Shown here piece after piece: positions 26,657-34,777 of a stretch of 48,755 nt of DNA (positions are counted from its first letter, which is position 1; each line of letters starts with the position of its first letter). Below the pieces are notes generated by a model. The model did no database searches and was not told the origin of the DNA. It worked only from the letters and a program-made list of their open reading frames with translations. The stretch lies in contig JAPKYT010000077.1 of assembly GCA_026394155.1 (NCBI GenBank), positions 1-48,755 on the forward strand. The letters run 5' to 3'. The position numbers were made by a program, and so were the translations under genes. The stretch is from a bacterium (GTDB taxonomy: Bacteria; Electryoneota; RPQS01).

Positions 26657-27469
26657 TCATGGCAGTAGCGCCACGATCCGGCACATGGAGGACTCCATCT
26701 CAATGCCGCGCAGTGGAAAGAGTCCGATCCAGCAGCGCTTGTTCGAGAGCTTGTCAATCTCGCCGCCGAGATTCTCGGCATGCACCAGCTTTTTCGGGAA
26801 CAGCTTCAGATGCATGACTTGATAATATTGTTCCGGCGGGAAAAGCTCGTCCCAGTTCTTGCCGTACTGTTTCTTGATTTTCTTTTCGGCTTCCAGAAAG
26901 AGCTTGGGGTGCCAGTTGCGGATGATCGTGTTCATGGGATGATCCGCGCTGCCGCAATCCACTCCGATCCATTTCAGCTTCATCTTCAGTGCCCACTTGT
27001 GGAAGGACGGATCGGGTCCCGGATGCTTGACGAAATAGCGAATCTCATCGGATCGTCGCTGATCCCACGCGTACTTGTGATAGCCGGTGTTGATGATGAG
27101 AATATCCCCCTTCTTAATCTGTACTTTGCGCATGAGAAGCTCGGGCGAGTAGAGGCCGTAGTCTTGCATGTCTTTGGAAATGTCCACCACCACGCCCGCG
27201 CCCACCCACTCGCTCATCGGCACTTGTCCGATGGAGCGGCCGCTGGCGTGAAAGTGAATTTCGCCGTCAATGTGCGTGCCCACGTGATTGCTGGTGGTGA
27301 TGATCTGTCCGTTGGCTCCCTGCCCCATGTGCGCGCCGGCAATGCGCTTGAAGTACTGAATCCCCAGCGGCATGTAGCTCGGCCACGGCGGCGTGTGAAT
27401 GGACAATCGCTGCGTCAGGTCAAACATCTTGACCTTGTTCATGAACTGAAGAAATTGCGCGGTGCTCAT
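26657..27469 (-). CDS. Cyclase-family metal-dependent hydrolase
   Basis: I use ATG 27469 (MSTAQFLQF), which has GGAGG just upstream, giving 270 residues. The cyclase/kynurenine-formamidase family metal site is HVGTHIDGEIHFH (about 88-100), matching HxGTHxDxxxHF. Further conserved parts are KKGDILIINTGYHKY and GVDCGSADHP. Members hydrolyse cyclic or N-formyl amides, for example kynurenine formamidase and isatin hydrolase. In this cluster it is the best candidate for ring opening of an oxidised N-heterocycle or cyclic amide (inference). Length is at the long end of the family because of an extended C-terminal part (about 200-270). Confidence 0.88.
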   Translation of the reverse strand: MSTAQFLQFMNKVKMFDLTQRLSIHTPPWPSYMPLGIQYFKRIAGAHMGQGANGQIITTSNHVGTHIDGEIHFHASGRSIGQVPMSEWVGAGVVVDISKDMQDYGLYSPELLMRKVQIKKGDILIINTGYHKYAWDQRRSDEIRYFVKHPGPDPSFHKWALKMKLKWIGVDCGSADHPMNTIIRNWHPKLFLEAEKKIKKQYGKNWDELFPPEQYYQVMHLKLFPKKLVHAENLGGEIDKLSNKRCWIGLFPLRGIEMESSMCRIVALLP

Positions 27470-27653
27470 TCCGCCTCCCATCTATTCTGATTTGTTCTCT
27501 CTTGTGCTTCGTCGCCGTTGTCGATCTCCTGACCGGCAATGGCGGCATCGTGACTCGGGAGAGTCGCAATGCGATCACTCCAGACTCGCGTAGGGCGGCA
27601 CTATCAAAGCGATTCGACACGACAACGTGTGAGTGTCGAAAGCGAACCTCGTG

Positions 27654-28157
27654 CTACCAGTGTATGTCCAGCGTCTCAAGATTGAAACGTGCAGGCCGAC
27701 TCTCATAGTACCTTCCCTCGGAATCTTGGTAGAATCCACGCAGCGTCGCTTCACCCGCGTATCCGACCACATTCTTGAGCTTGGCGGATACTTCGTCCAG
27801 ATCCACTGTGAACTCATGGTAACTACCAGGTTGGAACCTACCTGGTGCCTCTCTGTGACCGAAGGGGAGACTTGGTAGCGTCGCGGTTCGTTGCCCATGT
27901 TGCTCCGCACGAACTCCATACTCGACAAGCCTTACACTAGCTTTCCCTTGGTTGCGCGCACGAACAACAAGCGCATGGGGCGGCAAATCAACGAATTCCC
28001 GCGCTTTCTGGTCTATCTGTAGGGCGAGAGTCTCGACCACAATTTTCTTGCGAGGGTGACGTTTGACAAGAATCGCGATGAGTGCGGCGATCAGTGCGAA
28101 GAAGCCGCTGATGAAAGCACCGATAATAGTTGTATCGCTGTACCACGGCCCAGTCAT
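27654..28157 (-). CDS. Membrane-anchored hypothetical protein
   Basis: A 167-residue protein with one N-terminal transmembrane helix (IIGAFISGFFALIAALIAILV, about 11-31) and a basic KRHPRKK stop-transfer, followed by a beta-rich domain (about 40-165). ATG 28157 follows AGGAGGAG. Codon composition looks less biased than neighbours and 170 bp separate it from the cyclase gene, so it may be an insertion into the operon rather than part of the pathway. No family recognised. Confidence 0.6.
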   Translation of the reverse strand: MTGPWYSDTTIIGAFISGFFALIAALIAILVKRHPRKKIVVETLALQIDQKAREFVDLPPHALVVRARNQGKASVRLVEYGVRAEQHGQRTATLPSLPFGHREAPGRFQPGSYHEFTVDLDEVSAKLKNVVGYAGEATLRGFYQDSEGRYYESRPARFNLETLDIHW

Positions 28158-28196
28158 TCCGATCTCCTCCTAAGAACTTGCTTCCTCGCTGCGCAA

Positions 28197-29648
28197 CTAC
28201 GCGGTGCTCTGTGTTTCGAATCCGCTTGAGAATTGCCCACAGCGGCCGTTTTGTTTTACGACCTTCTCCGCCAACCTCTCATACGCCTTGACAAAGGGCT
28301 CCGCCGGAGCGGAGAGCACGCCCGCGCCCACTTGTCCGATGCCGGGTTTTTTGTGAGCGACTCCGGTGTCAATGAAAGGCAGGATTCCCGTTTCGACAAC
28401 TGTGATGACGTCAATTCCGGTGGGTGTGCCGCGAAAATCCAAGGATGGAATCTGATACGCGCGATTCTCGGCGGCCGTGATTTCGTACATTTGCAGCGTA
28501 TAGTTCAATGCGTCGCGCGCCTGTCCCCCGACAAATTGCACAATCGCCGGAGATGCGGCAATGGCAAAACCGCCAAGTCCGTAGGTTTCCGCGATCGCGC
28601 TGTCGCCGATGTCGGGATTGGCATCGTCCTTCGTGAAACCGGGGAAAAAGAGCGCATCGGGCACGGGGGCGGGGCCGGTGAACCATTGACCGCCGGTTCC
28701 GGAAAGCTGCACTCCGAAATCCGTTCCGTTGCGCGCCATCGCCACCACGATGCTGCTGTTCGCAATACCGCGTGCGGCATCCAAAGATGCTTTGGCGGCG
28801 GCCATGGAAAGATTGAGGAAGAAATGATCGTTGCCGCCGATGAAATCTAAAACGCTGGCAGCAGCGTCTCTTTCACTCGTTCGTACGACCTGCGGCGCAA
28901 GCGCGCGATAGAGCAGCGAGGTGGCCGCTCGATTGCGATTGTGAACCTCATCTCCCATGTGCAAGGCTTGAGCGATGATCGCTTTCAAATCAATCCGTTC
29001 AACGCGCTCCACCGCTTTCCTGAGAGCCGGATACAACACCCGTTCCATCCATTTCAGCCGTGCGATCACCTCATCGTTGAACGCCCCATAGCGCAGCACC
29101 TTTCCCAAACCCTCATTCATCGTGGCATAGGACGCATTGCCAAACTCATCATTCTTTACGATGAAAACTGGCATGGATGCGGAAATGATTCCCGCCATCG
29201 GCCCGACAGCGTTGTGCTCATGGCACGGAGCAAACTCGATTTCTCCCGACGCGGCCAGTCGCTCCGCGTCTTCCGGATTCCCTGCAAGTCCTTCGTAGAT
29301 GAGCGCGCCGATTATCGCGCCGCGCATCGGCCCGCACATCCGCTTCCACTCAATCGGTGGCCCCGCATGAAGCAGCAAATTCTCCTTCATGCGTGGGATA
29401 GTGTCCAGAGCCTTGCCCAATCCGACCAGCATCGGTTTGCCGCTCAAGATTCGCTCGACCGCCGCTCGATTCGCATCTTCAATCTGTTCGCGCTTCTCCG
29501 CAATGATGCTCGCAGCCTGTGGCGAGACGCTGAGCGGCGGCATCCAATCCACCTGCACGGCCTTCACGTTGCGCGCGTCCAGCGTGTCCTTGAAGGAACG
29601 CAGTCCGATGTTGATAACTTTCAGTTCTTGATCAAACAGGTGTGTCAT
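28197..29648 (-). CDS. DUF1116 protein, oxamate carbamoyltransferase-type subunit (YlbE/AllG-like)
   Basis: Read from ATG 29648 (MTHLFDQELKVINIGLRSF) it has 483 residues, the usual size for DUF1116/YlbE. This start overlaps the end of fdrA by 17 bp, consistent with translational coupling; there is no strong RBS. Characteristic parts are VQVDWMPP (about 30-40), RGAIIGALIYEG, FAPCHEHNAVGPMAGI and NGTDFGVQLSGTGGQWFTGPA. In E. coli YlbE (AllG) works with FdrA (AllF) and YlbF (AllH) as an oxamate carbamoyltransferase producing carbamoyl phosphate and oxamate from oxalurate. The same three-gene set is here, so a related carbamoyl transfer is likely. Confidence 0.88.
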   Translation of the reverse strand: MTHLFDQELKVINIGLRSFKDTLDARNVKAVQVDWMPPLSVSPQAASIIAEKREQIEDANRAAVERILSGKPMLVGLGKALDTIPRMKENLLLHAGPPIEWKRMCGPMRGAIIGALIYEGLAGNPEDAERLAASGEIEFAPCHEHNAVGPMAGIISASMPVFIVKNDEFGNASYATMNEGLGKVLRYGAFNDEVIARLKWMERVLYPALRKAVERVERIDLKAIIAQALHMGDEVHNRNRAATSLLYRALAPQVVRTSERDAAASVLDFIGGNDHFFLNLSMAAAKASLDAARGIANSSIVVAMARNGTDFGVQLSGTGGQWFTGPAPVPDALFFPGFTKDDANPDIGDSAIAETYGLGGFAIAASPAIVQFVGGQARDALNYTLQMYEITAAENRAYQIPSLDFRGTPTGIDVITVVETGILPFIDTGVAHKKPGIGQVGAGVLSAPAEPFVKAYERLAEKVVKQNGRCGQFSSGFETQSTA

Positions 29649-31233
29649 GAGAGCAATCGCTCTGTTCAATCGGGTGTACAATGAATGCGGTCAGCAAACA
29701 TGCGGCCGCGTTGGATTCCGCCACAATCACACCGGCGTCGCGCAGACCTCGCACGACTTCCGCTCGATTCTGCGGGTCCTTGTCCGTTCCGGTAACGGAG
29801 CACACCATCGGTAAGTACCGCTGCCTTTGGGAGGTGGATTTCCGCGCCGACGTGATCGCGGGAACAATCTCCTTCAGCGGATCAGGGTTTGCGCCGTATC
29901 CTAACACGATGTCAAACAGCACGACCGCCGTTTCCGGATCGGCTGCTTCCTCGATAATCCGCCGGTCCCGCAGCGAATAGTCAATCATCGGATGAGGTCT
30001 GCCCACGGTAAATTCGTCCGCGCCCAAGTCCACCAGAGTATGTTTGACGCTCTTCAGCGAGTTCTTGAGCTGCTGCGATTTTCCGGTGGGCGCGTTCGAG
30101 TAGATTTCATCGAGATCGTCTCTTAGAAGAAGTTGTGCCTCATAACAGAACGTTCCGCCGCTGAAAAGACCTCGCACGTTCTTCTGTTGGGCCTGCAGCT
30201 TCCGTGCCTCGGTCGCACCAATCACCCGTAGGTCATTTCTTAGTCGGGCGAAATAGGTGGTCACGGTCTCGACGGGTTTGCGTTGAGAGAGCGCAGTCGC
30301 CAGCAAGGCGGCTTCGTGAAGTGATCCCGCGGGCAGCATTCCGTGTCGCCGGATGCTGTCGTTCTCTGTGCCCAGAAAAGCCGCCACCACGGGCTTGCCC
30401 AGCGTTCGTGTCACCTTGCCGATCTTCTCCAGAACGCTAAAATGCGGCGGTTTGGAGATCAGCACGATGACACGTGTACTCGGATCTTCCGACAACATGG
30501 CGAGGGCCGCGAGCATCATCAAGCCGCCCACTTCCTCCTTTACGTCGCGGCCGCCGGTTCCGATGGCTTGCGAAATTCCCGCCCCGGCGTTGGAAATCAG
30601 ACAGGACACTTCCTGCAAACCCGTTCCCGCCGCCGCTACGATTCCGATATCTCCTCGATTCACCGCATTGGCGAAAGCCAAAGGCACACCGTTGATGATC
30701 GCCGTTCCGCAGTCAGGGCCCATCATCAGCAGGTGGTGCTCCATTGCATATTCTTTGAGAGCGATTTCACGTTCAAGCGGCACATTGTCCGAAAACAGCA
30801 TCACATGCAAGCCGTGCCGCAAAGCTCTCATCGCCTCACCGGCCGCATGCTTGCCGGCCACCGAAATCAGAGTCATGTTGGCATCCGGCATGAGATGCAG
30901 CGCCGTTTCGATGGAGCGGGGTAGAGGAGCGAGACTGGAATCGGCACGTGTGCGCACGGACTTCAAGATGGACTCCGCTTCCGACAGCGCGCGCTCGGCC
31001 AGCAAAGCGTCCTCAGCCTTCACGGCGATCAAGAGATCGGCGTCTGTGCTCGCGCGGAATTCCTCCACGGTCAACCCCGCGGCCTCGAGTATCGCACGAT
31101 TCTCTCGGGTCCCCATCACGATGGCGCTGTCCAGCAAGCCCGACAATTCGCGCAGCTTTCGCGCCGCCGTCATGAGCGTCAACGAATCGTAGTATTCGCC
31201 CTTCTTGACAATACCCTTGACCATCATGTCCAT
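29632..31233 (-). CDS. fdrA: FdrA, acyl-CoA-synthetase-like carbamoyltransferase subunit
   Basis: About 533 residues from ATG 31233; ATG 31227 or 31224 are possible alternatives, all close to the DUF2877 stop. It aligns by eye with E. coli FdrA along its length: VKKGEYYDSLTLMTAARKL, LPDANMTLISVAGKHAA, VMLFSDNVPLEREI, LMMGPDCGTAIINGVPLAFAN, IGTGGRDVKEEVGG, TVGRPHPMIDYSLRD and VTGTDKDPQ. These are succinyl-CoA-synthetase-like CoA-binding and ligase folds. By family knowledge it is the AllF subunit of oxamate carbamoyltransferase. It is flanked by its two partner subunits (DUF2877 upstream, DUF1116 downstream) with overlapping ends, a coherent complex. Confidence 0.92.
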   Translation of the reverse strand: MDMMVKGIVKKGEYYDSLTLMTAARKLRELSGLLDSAIVMGTRENRAILEAAGLTVEEFRASTDADLLIAVKAEDALLAERALSEAESILKSVRTRADSSLAPLPRSIETALHLMPDANMTLISVAGKHAAGEAMRALRHGLHVMLFSDNVPLEREIALKEYAMEHHLLMMGPDCGTAIINGVPLAFANAVNRGDIGIVAAAGTGLQEVSCLISNAGAGISQAIGTGGRDVKEEVGGLMMLAALAMLSEDPSTRVIVLISKPPHFSVLEKIGKVTRTLGKPVVAAFLGTENDSIRRHGMLPAGSLHEAALLATALSQRKPVETVTTYFARLRNDLRVIGATEARKLQAQQKNVRGLFSGGTFCYEAQLLLRDDLDEIYSNAPTGKSQQLKNSLKSVKHTLVDLGADEFTVGRPHPMIDYSLRDRRIIEEAADPETAVVLFDIVLGYGANPDPLKEIVPAITSARKSTSQRQRYLPMVCSVTGTDKDPQNRAEVVRGLRDAGVIVAESNAAACLLTAFIVHPIEQSDCSHDTPV

Positions 31234-32072
31234 GCGCTCAGATGATGAAGAGAGTCGCACTTCTCCAGTTCGAAGACAAGCCCCGCGGCCAGATCGCTGC
31301 CGGAGGTCTCACCGAAAGAGGCCAGTTGTTGAGCACTTTCGGCGATTTCGTTTTCGGCGGCCCGCAGGATGGCCGTCAACACGCGCTGAAGCCTCTCGAA
31401 AACGCGGCCTTCTTGGGCGCAGCGCAGAAAGGCCGTCGAAAAGGGATTCGCGCCTATGGCCTCGCGACCAATATCTTCGATAATGCTTGATGTGTTCTCC
31501 TCAAAAAGCGCTTGTCGAAGATGCAAGGCAATGAGGATCCCGCAAATGAAATCGTCACCACTGGGTGTCAATCCCCAACCGAGTCCTTTGATCTTGTGGA
31601 CGCCTTCGACGTAACGGCCGTCCTGCAACAGCCGCAGACCGTCAGAAAACCGTTCCGCGAGCGCGGTCTCGAAATCCCATGATGCGGCCTGAGCGCTTCC
31701 GCTCTCGACCAAGAAGATCAGGCTGCGCGGCGGAGCTGTTTCTTGAAGCGCCGCTCGAAAACATGCAAGGCCGCTCGCAATCAGACTGGGAGGGCTTTCC
31801 GGCGGGATCGCGATGGCGGAATCATAGCGTCGTTCCTCCGTCAAGGTGAATTCGGTTTCGCCGACCCGGATGAAATCGTCGCCAACAAGAACCTGCGGAC
31901 CGTCCAGAATCTCAAGGTCTCGCAGCACGACATTCAAGGGTCCCGCTCCCACTGATGTATCCACAAGAGCGAGCAGGTGCTCGCCGCAGACAAAGTTGAC
32001 GGCTCTTTTGAACCGCGAGTGCAGGCGGTAAGCCCCGCAGGCAATCCGGTCTCCATAGCTGAGAAATCGAAT
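31224..32072 (-). CDS. DUF2877 protein (YlbF/AllH-like subunit)
   Basis: DUF2877 homology begins near IRFLSYGDRIACGAYRLHSR and runs to the end (KGLGWGLTPSGDDFICGILIAL is the signature). No ATG, GTG or TTG lies at this point. The nearest start consistent with a strong GGAGGG ribosome binding site is an ATT at 32072 (283 codons). The ORF-track start at 32198 would read through a palindromic repeat and overlap the preceding gene by 77 bp. So either a rare ATT start is used, or the repeat/RBS region replaced the original start, or a base is wrong. In E. coli YlbF (AllH) is the third subunit of oxamate carbamoyltransferase. Confidence 0.75.
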   Translation of the reverse strand: MRFLSYGDRIACGAYRLHSRFKRAVNFVCGEHLLALVDTSVGAGPLNVVLRDLEILDGPQVLVGDDFIRVGETEFTLTEERRYDSAIAIPPESPPSLIASGLACFRAALQETAPPRSLIFLVESGSAQAASWDFETALAERFSDGLRLLQDGRYVEGVHKIKGLGWGLTPSGDDFICGILIALHLRQALFEENTSSIIEDIGREAIGANPFSTAFLRCAQEGRVFERLQRVLTAILRAAENEIAESAQQLASFGETSGSDLAAGLVFELEKCDSLHHLSAWT

Positions 32073-32074
32073 CG

Positions 32075-32113
32075 TCTTTCCCTCCGCCTCAGCGGGGGGA
32101 TGAAAGGGGGGTA
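32075..32113 (-). repeat. C/G-run palindromic repeat, copy B
   Basis: On the minus strand it reads ACCCCCCTTTCATCCCCCCG, a short loop, then CGGAGGGAAAGA, matching copy A base for base outside the loop except for R and spacing changes. It begins 8 nt after the stop of the DUF35 gene and its last GGAGGG forms the apparent ribosome binding site of the DUF2877 gene. Confidence 0.65.
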
Positions 32114-32121
32114 GATTCCGA

Positions 32122-32469
32122 TTAGGCCTCGTAGAACACCATCCCGTAATACTGGTTGTACTCGTCCTTCCGCACAACTTCCACATTGGCTCGAACATGC
32201 ATGCCGATGGTGGGCCTCTCGATGCTGAGTTGTCCGGTAATGCGGCTGCCGTCCTCGAGTTCCACGATTCCCAACGACAGGAAAACGGTGCTGAAGTCGG
32301 AAGGCGGATTGAAAAGATGGGTGAACGTCAACAACTTCCCCTTCTTCGGCAGAGGAACGATGTCGAATTCGTTGTGGTCGTTCTCGTGACAGTTGCGGCA
32401 GATAGTCCGGTAGGGATATTGCACGTGGCCGCATCGCTTGCACTTGTAGGCGTAGATATTCCGTTCCAT
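32122..32469 (-). CDS. Zn-ribbon OB-fold protein, DUF35 family
   Basis: 115 residues from ATG 32469, with GAGGG upstream; the TTG used by the ORF track lies inside the thiolase stop region. The N-terminal rubredoxin-like zinc ribbon has CKRCGHVQYPYRTICRNCH (about 9-27), followed by an OB-fold (LLTFTHLF...ELEDGSRITGQLS...GMHVRANVEVV). DUF35 proteins are obligate partners of thiolase-like enzymes, where they form the substrate-CoA channel. Its gene directly follows the thiolase-like gene, as in archaeal thiolases and the steroid aldolases Ltp2-ChsH2. Confidence 0.9.
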   Translation of the reverse strand: MERNIYAYKCKRCGHVQYPYRTICRNCHENDHNEFDIVPLPKKGKLLTFTHLFNPPSDFSTVFLSLGIVELEDGSRITGQLSIERPTIGMHVRANVEVVRKDEYNQYYGMVFYEA

Positions 32470-32471
32470 AG

Positions 32472-33647
32472 TCAACCCTCGCGGATGAAGGTCAGACAGA
32501 CCACATTGTTGCCGAAGCCGCCGAAATTGCAGGTGAATCCCACCTTCGCGTTCTTGACCTGCCGCTTGCCGGCTTCACTCCAAAGCTGAAGCACGATTTC
32601 GTGCGCTTGTCCCACTCCAGTTGCGCCGACCGGATGGCCTTTCGCCTTCAAACCGCCGGACGGATTGATGGGCAGCTTGCCGCCGATTCTCGTGTAGCCT
32701 TCCTGCAAGGCGACATGTCCTTGCCCTCTTTCAAAGAACCCCGCCTCTTCGCTCTCGACGATTTCTAAAATGGTGAAGGCATCGTGCAGTTCCGCCACGT
32801 GAACATCCGCCGGTTTCACGCCGGCCATAGCGAAGGACTTCTTCGCGGCTTCGCGCACCGCGAGAAGGTCGGTGGGGTCTTTTCGATCATGCACCGCGTG
32901 CGTGTCGGTGGCTTGTCCCACACCGGCCAGCCGCACCATCGGTTTGCCGGTCTTCTTGGCAAGGTCCGCCGTGGTCAAAATCAGACAGGCCCCACCGTCC
33001 GAAACCGGGCACATATCGTAGTATCTCAGGGGATCCGCCACGATGGGATTGTTGGTTGAGGCATCCGGCGAATCGAGAATTCCCTCCAGCGTGATTTCCT
33101 CGTGCAAATGGGCGTAGAAATTGTCCATCGCATGTTTGTGATTCTTCACCGCCACCATGGCCAAATGCCGCGAGGTGACTCCGTATTTCTCCATGTACAA
33201 CCGCGCGAACATTCCCGCCAGCGATGGCAGCGTGACCCCGTAAATGTATTCGGCCATGGGGTGTGTGAGCGTGGCGACGAAATCGGTGGCTTCGAGATTG
33301 TTGACTTCGCGCATTCGTTCCGCGCCGATGACCATCACCGTGTCGTGCATCCCCGACGCCACCGCCAAGAAGCCCTGTTTGATCGCCGATGCGCCGGAAG
33401 CCGGGCCGTTCTCAATCGTCTCGGCTCCGGCCGGTGTCAGACTCAAATTGTCCACCACCGCGCTGGCCAAACCGCTCTGATGATTGACCCGCGCGGCTCC
33501 CATGTTGGCCACGTAAAGCTGGTCAATGCTCTTGATCCCGCTCTCTCTCATCGCCATGAGGCCGGGATAGGCGGCGATTTCCACCAGCGGGTATTCCAGC
33601 CGCGTGAAACTGGTGATGCCGATTCCCGCCACGTAAACGTCACGCAT
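32472..33647 (-). CDS. Thiolase-fold protein lacking the nucleophilic Cys
   Basis: A 391-residue thiolase-superfamily protein of the SCP-x/lipid-transfer type. The position where thiolases carry the nucleophile (CASG) reads ENGPASGASAI, with Pro replacing Cys. The C-terminal catalytic-region motifs are kept: ELHDAFTILEIV and NPSGGLKAKGHPVGATG. A Cys at CNFGGFG corresponds to the second thiolase Cys region. Loss of the nucleophile argues against ordinary Claisen thiolysis; Cys-less relatives with DUF35 partners are retro-aldolases (Ltp2). A C-C cleaving aldolase is the working idea. Start and stop overlap or abut its neighbours, showing tight coupling with the GNAT-like and DUF35 genes. Confidence 0.85.
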   Translation of the reverse strand: MRDVYVAGIGITSFTRLEYPLVEIAAYPGLMAMRESGIKSIDQLYVANMGAARVNHQSGLASAVVDNLSLTPAGAETIENGPASGASAIKQGFLAVASGMHDTVMVIGAERMREVNNLEATDFVATLTHPMAEYIYGVTLPSLAGMFARLYMEKYGVTSRHLAMVAVKNHKHAMDNFYAHLHEEITLEGILDSPDASTNNPIVADPLRYYDMCPVSDGGACLILTTADLAKKTGKPMVRLAGVGQATDTHAVHDRKDPTDLLAVREAAKKSFAMAGVKPADVHVAELHDAFTILEIVESEEAGFFERGQGHVALQEGYTRIGGKLPINPSGGLKAKGHPVGATGVGQAHEIVLQLWSEAGKRQVKNAKVGFTCNFGGFGNNVVCLTFIREG

Positions 33648-34395
33648 CGCGCAGCCCTCCCAACTTCTTGCGCTGTTCGAGGAGCGCCGTGGCCGTGGAA
33701 TCGTAGAGCGAGCGGGTGGCCGCCAGGAGATCCACCGGCGGTCGCGGCGGATCGGTGGGGGGCAGGATCGCTTGTTGGGCCTTCTTCAAGAGCTGCTCGG
33801 GAACCGGTCTGCGTCCCACGATCAAGGTGTCGCGGGCCGCGTCGTAGAGTTCCCTGGTGAGCGACCACGAGGGACAGCCCCCCAATTCGTGCGGAACATG
33901 AAATCGCTTTTCCAACTTGTACTCGATCATCCAACGCCGGAAGCCGATCGGTGATTCGGCCACGATCAGAACTTCCTTCTGCCCGAGGATGTCCAGATGA
34001 TATTCCATCTTGGCGGCGAAGGCGTGCGCTCCGACCCGCAGTCCCCGGCGCAGAGCCAGAGTGTGGTAGGAGATCCCGACGTCCTTGTTGGCCATGCGCC
34101 CGTTCACCACCGCCACCAGCTCGCCGTCTATCTGCGCCGCCAAGACGTACTCGTCCTGAACCCGGTAGGTGTAATACCCGAGAAGTTCGGCGTACACGCG
34201 CGAAGCCACAATGTCATAGAAGTCGCGCTCGACGTGCATCAGCGGTTCCACGTGCGGCAGAATTTCCGGAATTTCCTCGCGCGTCACCTGACGGATCACC
34301 AACTGTTCGCCGCCGGCCAAGGTCATGTACTTGGGCGGATATTCCGGAAGTGGTGTGTCTGTCGGCCGGAGGATTTTCTCCAAATCAATAGACAT
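33640..34395 (-). CDS. GNAT-like acyltransferase-fold protein
   Basis: A 251-residue soluble protein. Residues about 30-185 have GNAT-like order: LVIRQVTREEIPEIL (beta1-alpha1), VLAAQIDGELVAVVNGRM (beta2-3), ISYHTLALRRGLRVGAHAFAAKMEYHLDIL (beta4-alpha3) and VLIVAESPIGFRRWMIEYKLEK (beta5-alpha4). The usual Q/RxxGxG/A acetyl-CoA loop appears as RRGLRVGA. The last 60 residues are a Pro-rich linker and a helix. It is the first gene of the cluster, overlaps the thiolase-like gene by 8 bp, and may acylate the substrate or sense CoA esters; both are guesses. ATG 34395 has AAGGGATAGG upstream. Confidence 0.6.
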   Translation of the reverse strand: MSIDLEKILRPTDTPLPEYPPKYMTLAGGEQLVIRQVTREEIPEILPHVEPLMHVERDFYDIVASRVYAELLGYYTYRVQDEYVLAAQIDGELVAVVNGRMANKDVGISYHTLALRRGLRVGAHAFAAKMEYHLDILGQKEVLIVAESPIGFRRWMIEYKLEKRFHVPHELGGCPSWSLTRELYDAARDTLIVGRRPVPEQLLKKAQQAILPPTDPPRPPVDLLAATRSLYDSTATALLEQRKKLGGLRDA

Positions 34396-34777
34396 GGCCT
34401 ATCCCTTGTATGGACGATGGATCAGGATTCTAAGGCACGGAGGTTAAAAGGATACGACGAATGGCAGGGAAAAGCAAGTCGTTTCACAAAGTCCTCGGAG
34501 TTCGATGGCCCGAGCAGAATGTTCTTTGTCGCTTCGAGCCTCACCCGAAAGTCAAACCAAACGTGGTTAACATTGTGTTTATCAGTGATTAAGGATAGAG
34601 ACTGAGCCTCCCGTCGCGGTCGCCAACTTTGCAGCGGACGCGCCGTTTCGCTAAACCGGACAAGGCACAGCGGGTCAAACAGGAGTCGGGACGATCCCGG
34701 TGCGCCGCCGTGCCGCAGCGGTGGCGATAACGAGACAGTTTATGCCGAGACGGCCAGACATCACTGGAGGTAACCTC
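34396..34777. other. Intergenic region between divergent transcripts
   Basis: About 380 bp between the minus-strand catabolic operon and the plus-strand lipoprotein gene. ORFs here have no RBS or recognisable product. It should contain both promoters, but I cannot assign convincing -35/-10 boxes or an operator. Confidence 0.6.

Noticed and set aside
30353-31192. 279-residue plus-strand ORF opposite fdrA
   Set aside because: Antisense shadow of a strongly conserved gene; Ser/Ala-rich composition without domain features.
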